64,000 nt of DNA from Ctena decussata (taxonomy: Eukaryota > Mollusca > Bivalvia > Lucinida > Lucinidae): NCBI GenBank assembly GCA_963989385.1, contig OZ022503.1, positions 48,668,858-48,732,857 of the forward strand, read 5' to 3'. The notes below the pieces were generated by a model, which was not told where the DNA came from, did no database searches, and saw only the letters and a program-made list of their open reading frames with translations. Below are positions 58,620-64,000 of the stretch, in pieces (within the stretch, counting starts at the first letter, position 1; each line of letters starts with the position of its first letter). A program made the translations under genes and the position numbers.

Positions 58620-60480
58620 CAAAAGATATGACAATATCAATGACAGGAAAATATAGGCCACAGTCACCTAGAAGTAACATGAAGTTAGTCATTGTATCTG
58701 TATCTGCCAAGTATAATAGAAGTTAATGAAATTGTTTTCGACATGTTGATTTAAATCACTGGACCGTGAAATAAAGGCCACACTGACCTACAATTAGTAT
58801 GAGATCACTCACAGTATCAGCCCACACCCATAACCCACTTATAATGCAGATCCATGTCAAAGTGTTAGAAATATGATGCAAAACCACTGCCCCATGAAAT
58901 ATAGGTCATGCTGACCTTCAACTAAGCTGATTTATCACATGACGTCGCATCTGAGAGTGTGATAAAGTCATGCATTACAAACGGCAATCAACTAGTGGAT
59001 TAAATATGCAAATTACTTCGTAACGTTATGCCTTGACGTCCATAATAATATCACGTTTTCTAATGGCGAAATCGTGATGTTTTAGTGCAAACTTTGCCGG
59101 TAAGTTCGATTTAAGTGTCATATGATAAATAGAATCTTGCATTCGTGCTTCTGTATTATTGAATTTATTAAACTCGTTGAGGAAAACCGATAAGATGCTC
59201 GGCATATACTCGCATCTTATCTTTTTCCCCCAACTCGTTTAATAAATTCAATAATACATGGGCACTCATGTAAGATCCTCCGTATCATTCATAGTTCAGT
59301 CCATACCATGTAACGCAGTAAGATGCAAATCCATAAAATAGTGATAGAAATATGAGGAATCATCACTAGACCATGAAATAGGGGTCACACTGATCTACAA
59401 TCAGTTAGAAGTCACTTACAATGTGAGCCCAAACCATTAACCGAAGTATAAGTTTATCCATACAATAGTGTTATAAAATATGAGGCAAAATCACTGGACC
59501 ATGAAATATCGGTCAATGGGACCTACTATTAGTTTGAGGTTAAACATCTTGTCATACTGAGTCATTAGGGCAAGCAATCATGTTCGTAAATATTCAATTT
59601 ATAAGGCCAAACCACTGGACTGTGACCAACTGTTAGTTCTTAGCTTCTAGGTCAAACTTTGGATCATACTGAGTCATTATCAGATGCAATCATGTTTGTA
59701 TATCAACTTGTCTGCAAGTAAGAAAGGAAAATCACTGGATCATAAAATATAGGTCACTGTGATCTATTGATTGTATGAGGTCAAACATCTGGTCAAACTG
59801 AGCCATTATCCCAAGCAATCATGTTTGTATATCAAATAGTCTTCAAGATATAAGGCCAAATCACTGGACCATGAAATATAGGTCATTTTGACAAACTGTT
59901 AGTTTGAGGTCAAACATCCGGTCATTCTGAGATTATCAAATAGTCTTCAAGCTTTAAGGAAAAAATCACTAGACCATGGAATATAGGTCTACTGTTACAT
60001 ACAGCTTGAGGTCAAACATCCGGTTATACTGAGCCATTATCCCAAGCAATCATGTTCGTACATCAAATATCTTCAAGATATAAGGCAACATCACTGAACA
60101 ATGAAATATACATCAATGTAACCTACTGTTAGTTTGAGGCCAACCTTTAGGTCACACTGAGTCATTATCCCAAGCAATCATGTTGTGCATCAAAGGGTCT
60201 TTCAGATATAAGGAAGAAATGACCAGACCATGCAATATATGTCACTGTGAACTACTACTAGTTTGAGGTCATACATCTGGTCATACTGAGTCTTTATTCC
60301 AAGCAATCTTGTTCTTACATCAAAAAGTCTCCAAGATATAAGGCAAAATCACTGGACTGCTAATTACAGGTCACTTTGACCTACTGTTAGTTTGAGGTTA
60401 AACTTTGAGTCATTATCTCAAGCAATCGTGTTCATACATCAAATAGTCTTGGAGATATAAGACAAACTCACTGGACCATA
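58620..60480. repeat. Tandem array 1, ~127-bp units
   Basis: Units share CACTGGACCATGAAATATAG, GTTAGTTTGAGGTCAAACAT, ACTGAGTCATTATCCCAAGC and CAATCATGTTCGTACATCAA. Successive ACCATGAAATATAGG-type marks fall at about 59739, 59868, 59972, 60097, 60223, 60355 and 60473. Divergence between units is moderate. A hairpin element splits the array at about 58931-59278. It runs directly into array 2, with which it shares the ACC(A/G)TGAAATATAGGTCA word. Confidence 0.85.
58931..59278. mobile_element. Hairpin MITE inserted in tandem array 1
   Basis: The core palindrome at 59154-59256 has arms starting TATTATTGAATTTATTAAAC and a centre CTCGGCATATACTCG. Weaker pairing extends outward (GAATCTTGCATTCGTGC against GGGCACTCATGTAAGATC). 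CRE-like TGACGTC words lie at about 58939 and 59034, and TAATATCACG/CGTGATG words follow. Confidence 0.75.
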
Positions 60481-63400
60481 AAACAGCACACTGTCCGATA
60501 TGCATCGCTATTTTCAGTGGATCTTCCCTAGACGTATCTATGGAGCGAGTTTGAAGACTCTTGCCTTTGCGGTTTCTTAGAAACTGAGCTAAACGCAACA
60601 GATGAATATTTTTTCTATGTTCAATCAACCGTGAAATATAGGTCATGGCCCAGTATGCATCGATGATATCAGTAGATCTTCCCCAGCTATATATACGGAA
60701 TAAGTTTGAAGACTCTATCACTTGCGGGCACTAAGAAACTGAGCTAAACACAACAGGTGATTTTTTTCTATGTTCAGTCAACCATGAAATATAGGTCATG
60801 GCCCAATGCGCATTACTGCTTTCAGTAGATCTGCCCCAGATGTATCTATGAAATAAGTTTGCAGGCTCTAGCCCTTGTGGTTACTTGGAAACTGAGCTTA
60901 ACGCAGCAGGTAAGTATTTTAATATATGTTTTATATGTTCAATCAACCGTGAATATGGGTCATGGCCAGATATATGCGTCACTGCTATCAGTATATCTTC
61001 CACAAACGTATCTATGGAGCAAGTTTGCAGGCTCTAGCCCTTGTGGTTACTTGGAAACTGAGCTTAACGCACCAGGTAAGTATTTTAATATATGTCCAAT
61101 CAACCGTAAATATAGGTCATGGCCAGATATACGCTTCGCCGCTTTCAGTCTATCTTCCACAAACGTATCCATGGAGCAAGTTTGAAGAGTCTTGCCCTTG
61201 TGGTTACTAGGAAACTGAACTAAACGCATTAAGTAAGCTACGAGGGTCATCCAATAAGTCCTGCAAACGGCCGAGTTTCAGGCAAATGATAATTAAAAAA
61301 CGAATCAAGCAATCCACATTCCTACATTGCATCTTTCCTTCTTTCCAGTCAACAATTTCCAGAAACGTCATGATCTTGCAAATGACGTTGCTAGGCAACT
61401 GAAGAATACTACCATTATGGGTGCGGCGGTGGCTTCTAGTTGTCTGTTTAAGATCCCCTAGCTTAGTTCAGAACCCTTGTAAATATCTGAAAATTGCTGG
61501 GAGATATGGAAAAAATAATACTGAAGTATGTGCACGGTATCAAGGTTAAGATATTGCCGTCAGTCAAGATATAATTATTGTTCAAAGGAAGATCACCATG
61601 TTTTCCGGACAGCTAAAATATCATATGAAATGAGTATATGAAGAAGAGGCTTTCACAGCTGATGAAGTGTTGCCTAAACTGCCATTAATTTATTATCAAA
61701 GAACTGTCCCTGGATGCTGAAATGTAGATATTAGAGAAAATATAAGCATCGAGCCTTGTTTAATATCGTTTGCAGCCTTAAGAAACCAGAGGTAAACGTC
61801 AAAAACTAGAATTATGCTAAAATTCTGTAATATTCTCTTGTTGCCTAGCAACCACATTTGTTTGGTAATGTGAAGTAATAATTATTTCTTATTTGAATTC
61901 TTAAATATAAGGCGATTGCCTTAGAACATGCATTCTTGTAATTTGAAAGAATAATAAACATATATGCAGGAGTTTTCTTCCCCTAACCTCTTGTAAAAGA
62001 CGTCATGTTTGTGCAATTTCACCGCCGGTATCGCTTATATCTTTGCATTCAAAACCCTCCCATATCTGAGAAAGGAACGGCACATGTATGATTTTTAGCA
62101 CATATGTGTATTATATACGTAAGCTGTTAACGGTGTAATTTGATATCCCTACCTCAATAAATAAAGCAGTAATGACGGCGTTTGCAATACTTATTGGATG
62201 ACCCTCGTATTGTTACTGTTTATTCAACCGTAAAATATAAATCATTAGCAAATATGCTTCACTGCTCTAAGTAGATCTTCCCAAGATATATCTACGGAGC
62301 AAGTTTAAGGACTCTGTCCCTTGGGGTTACTTAAAAACTGAGCTAAAGGCAACAGGTGAATAATTTTTATGTTCAATCAACCGTGAAATATAGGTCATGG
62401 CCCGATATGCATCGCCGATTTCAGTTTATCTTCTCCAGATGTATCTGTGGAGCAAGTTCGAATCCTCTAGCCCTTGCGGGTACGTAGAAACTGAGCTAAA
62501 CGCAGCAACTGAATATTTTTCTATGTTCAATCAACCTCGAAATATGGGTCATGGCCCAATGTGCATCACTGCTTTCAGTAGATCTGCCCTAGACGTATCT
62601 ATTGAGCAAGCTTGAAGGCTCTATCTGATGCAATTACTTTGAAACTAAGCTACAGGCAACAGTGAATATTTTTCTAGGTTAAATCAGCCGTAGAATATAG
62701 GTCATGGGGCAATATGCCTCGTTGCTCTCGGCATATCTTTCCCCGATGTATCTGAAGAGCAAGCTCGAAGACTCTAGCCGTGTGGCTACTTACAAAACTG
62801 AGCTAAACGCAGCTGGTGAAATCAGAATATTCTTTGCTACGTTAAATCAACCGAGAACTATAGGTCATGGCCCGATATGCATGGCTGCTTTCATGAGATC
62901 TTCCCCGGATGTATCAATGGAGTAAGTTAGTGATATAGGTTTGAAGTCTCTAGCCCTTGGGATTACTTAGAAACTGAGCTGAATGCAACAAGTGTATATT
63001 TTTTCAATCAGCCGTGAAATACAAGACATGGCCCAATATGCACGGCTCCTTTCAGTAGATCTTCCCAAGACGTATCTATGGAGCAAGTTTGAAGACTATA
63101 TCCCTTGCGATTATTTAGAAACTGAGCTAAACGAAACAGGTGAATACTGTTTCTATGTTCAATCAACCGTGAAATATAGGTCATGGCCCGCTGCTCATCA
63201 CTGCTTTCAGTAGATCTGCCCCAGACGTAATTATGGAGCGAGCTTGATAGCTCTAGACCTTGCGGTTACTAAGAAACTGAGAATAACGCAACAGGTGCAT
63301 ATTTTTCTATGTTCAATCAACCGTGAAAAATAGGTAATGGCCGAAAGATTTCACTGCTCTCAGTATATCTTCTCCAGATGTATCTAAAGATGTATCTAGC

Positions 63401-63780
63401 CCTTGCGGTTATTTGAAACTGAGCTAAACGCTATTGGTGAATATTCTTTGCTACGTTAAATCAACCGTGAAATATAGGTCATGGCCCGATATGCATGGCT
63501 GCTTTAAGAGATCTTCCCCGGATGTATCTAAGGAGTAAGTTTGTGGAGTTAGTTTGAAGACTCTAGTCCTTGCGTTACTTAGAAACTAAGCTGAACACAA
63601 CAGGTGAATATATTTTCAATATTCAATCAACCGTGAAATATAGGTCATGGCCTGTTATGCCTTGGCTCCTTTAAGTAGATCTTTCAAAGACGTATGTATG
63701 GAGCAAGTTTAAAGACTCTAGCCCCTGTGGTTACTTAGCTAGAAACTATCTAAACGCAACAGCTGAATATTTTACAAAGG
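60480..63780. repeat. Tandem array 2, ~155-bp units, split by a mariner-like insertion
   Basis: Units share TTCAATCAACCGTGAAATAT, AGGTCATGGCCCGATATGCA, TTTCAGTAGATCTTCCCC, ACGTATCTATGGAGCAAGTT, GACTCTAGCCCTTGCGG and ACTGAGCTAAACGCAACAGG. GGTCATGG marks occur near 60641, 60794, 60958, 61115, then 62393, 62546, 62700, 62861, 63025, 63179, 63334, 63476 and 63644, mostly 142-168 bp apart. Several frames of 72-108 codons run along the units but are shifted or stopped every one or two units, so I do not call a protein. The right edge leads into GTGCACGTGCACGTACACGC. Confidence 0.9.
61239..62209. mobile_element. 967-bp mariner-like insertion, no transposase
   Basis: The ends CGAGGGTCATCCAATAAGTC (from 61241) and its complement ACTTATTGGATGACCCTCG (to 62207) are flanked by TA at 61239-61240 and 62208-62209. 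TACGAGGG-type ends on a TA duplication are typical of mariner. Array 2 continues in register on either side, confirming a clean insertion. A full mariner is about 1.3 kb with a ~345-residue transposase; here frames are short on both strands and no DDD/DDE-type motif is seen, so it is non-autonomous. Confidence 0.88.
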
Positions 63781-64000
63781 TGCACGTGCACGTACACGCG
63801 CATGCGGACGCAAACGGAGGGCATTGCATAAGCCCGTCTTTGTTTCGCATAGTTGTGTTAAAAATGCTCCCTGGAAATATTTTAAACGTCTATATTAGTT
63901 GATTTCATGTTCAGTTCCAAGTAAAGCGGATATCGATGGCCTTAAAATTTGGGACAGATTAAATGACAACCATGGTGATCTTAAACATGGAGCAGTTTGA
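63781..64000. other. Right edge, no recognised feature
   Basis: A purine/pyrimidine-alternating GTGCACGTGCACGTACACGC sits at 63780-63800. Nothing further is seen. Confidence 0.4.

Noticed and set aside
60859..63213. Series of 72-108 codon frames with similar peptides (e.g. containing SVYLPQTY and ETELN) as a repetitive protein
   Set aside because: They follow the ~155-bp tandem units; unit lengths are not consistent multiples of three and frames break every one or two units, so coding selection is not supported.

Overview
This looks like nuclear, non-coding DNA from a marine bivalve mollusc, probably a heterodont clam (inference). Pointers are the low GC content, long homopolymer and dinucleotide runs, a tRNA-derived SINE of the molluscan V-SINE (RUDI-like) type with a clean target duplication, and the tandem-repeat elements rich in (GTCC)n and AAGGTCAAGGTCA that are common in clam genomes. 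I found no convincing host exon, no functional RNA gene and no bacterial-type feature. Almost every long open frame falls inside a repeat.

Layout. 1-6 kb: a (TG)n tract, a dead Jockey/CR1-like LINE (1985-4160), and a small array of ~325-bp monomers that includes an inverted unit (4977-6055). 6-14 kb: a SINE 3' end, three kinds of palindromic or inverted-repeat MITE, a 94-bp insert with 14-bp target duplications, an 86-bp tandem duplication, and a foldback element split by a LINE endonuclease fragment. 15-23 kb: two tandem-array elements with hairpin ends (15326-16370 and 21869-22675), foldback copies, and a RUDI-like SINE (23264-23534). 25-42 kb: more SINEs, two adjacent foldback copies with duplicated flanks, large near-perfect palindromes (30.6, 35.0 and 36.0 kb), a pogo-like MITE (39.1 kb) and a hAT-like MITE (41.0 kb). 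42-54 kb: a tRNA-like pseudogene, tandem arrays (45.3-46.5 and 52.2-54.4 kb), a Mutator-like TIR element (47022-47752), and a 1387-bp TIR element inserted into a SINE (49017-50403). 58.6-63.8 kb: two adjoining tandem arrays (~127-bp and ~155-bp units), the second split by a 967-bp mariner-like insertion.

The most interesting signal is a pair of insertions sharing the end sequence CAGTGACCTATAAATA. One is 1387 bp, the other only 30 bp (little more than two fused ends), and each is flanked by its own exact 7-bp duplication. The larger one has an uninterrupted paralogous target in the same window. The second theme is that several otherwise different tandem-array elements share one architecture: a terminal hairpin, a (GGAC)n-like stretch, and monomers of about 145-160 bp. 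Two of them also share a 16-bp core containing an extended nuclear-receptor half-site.
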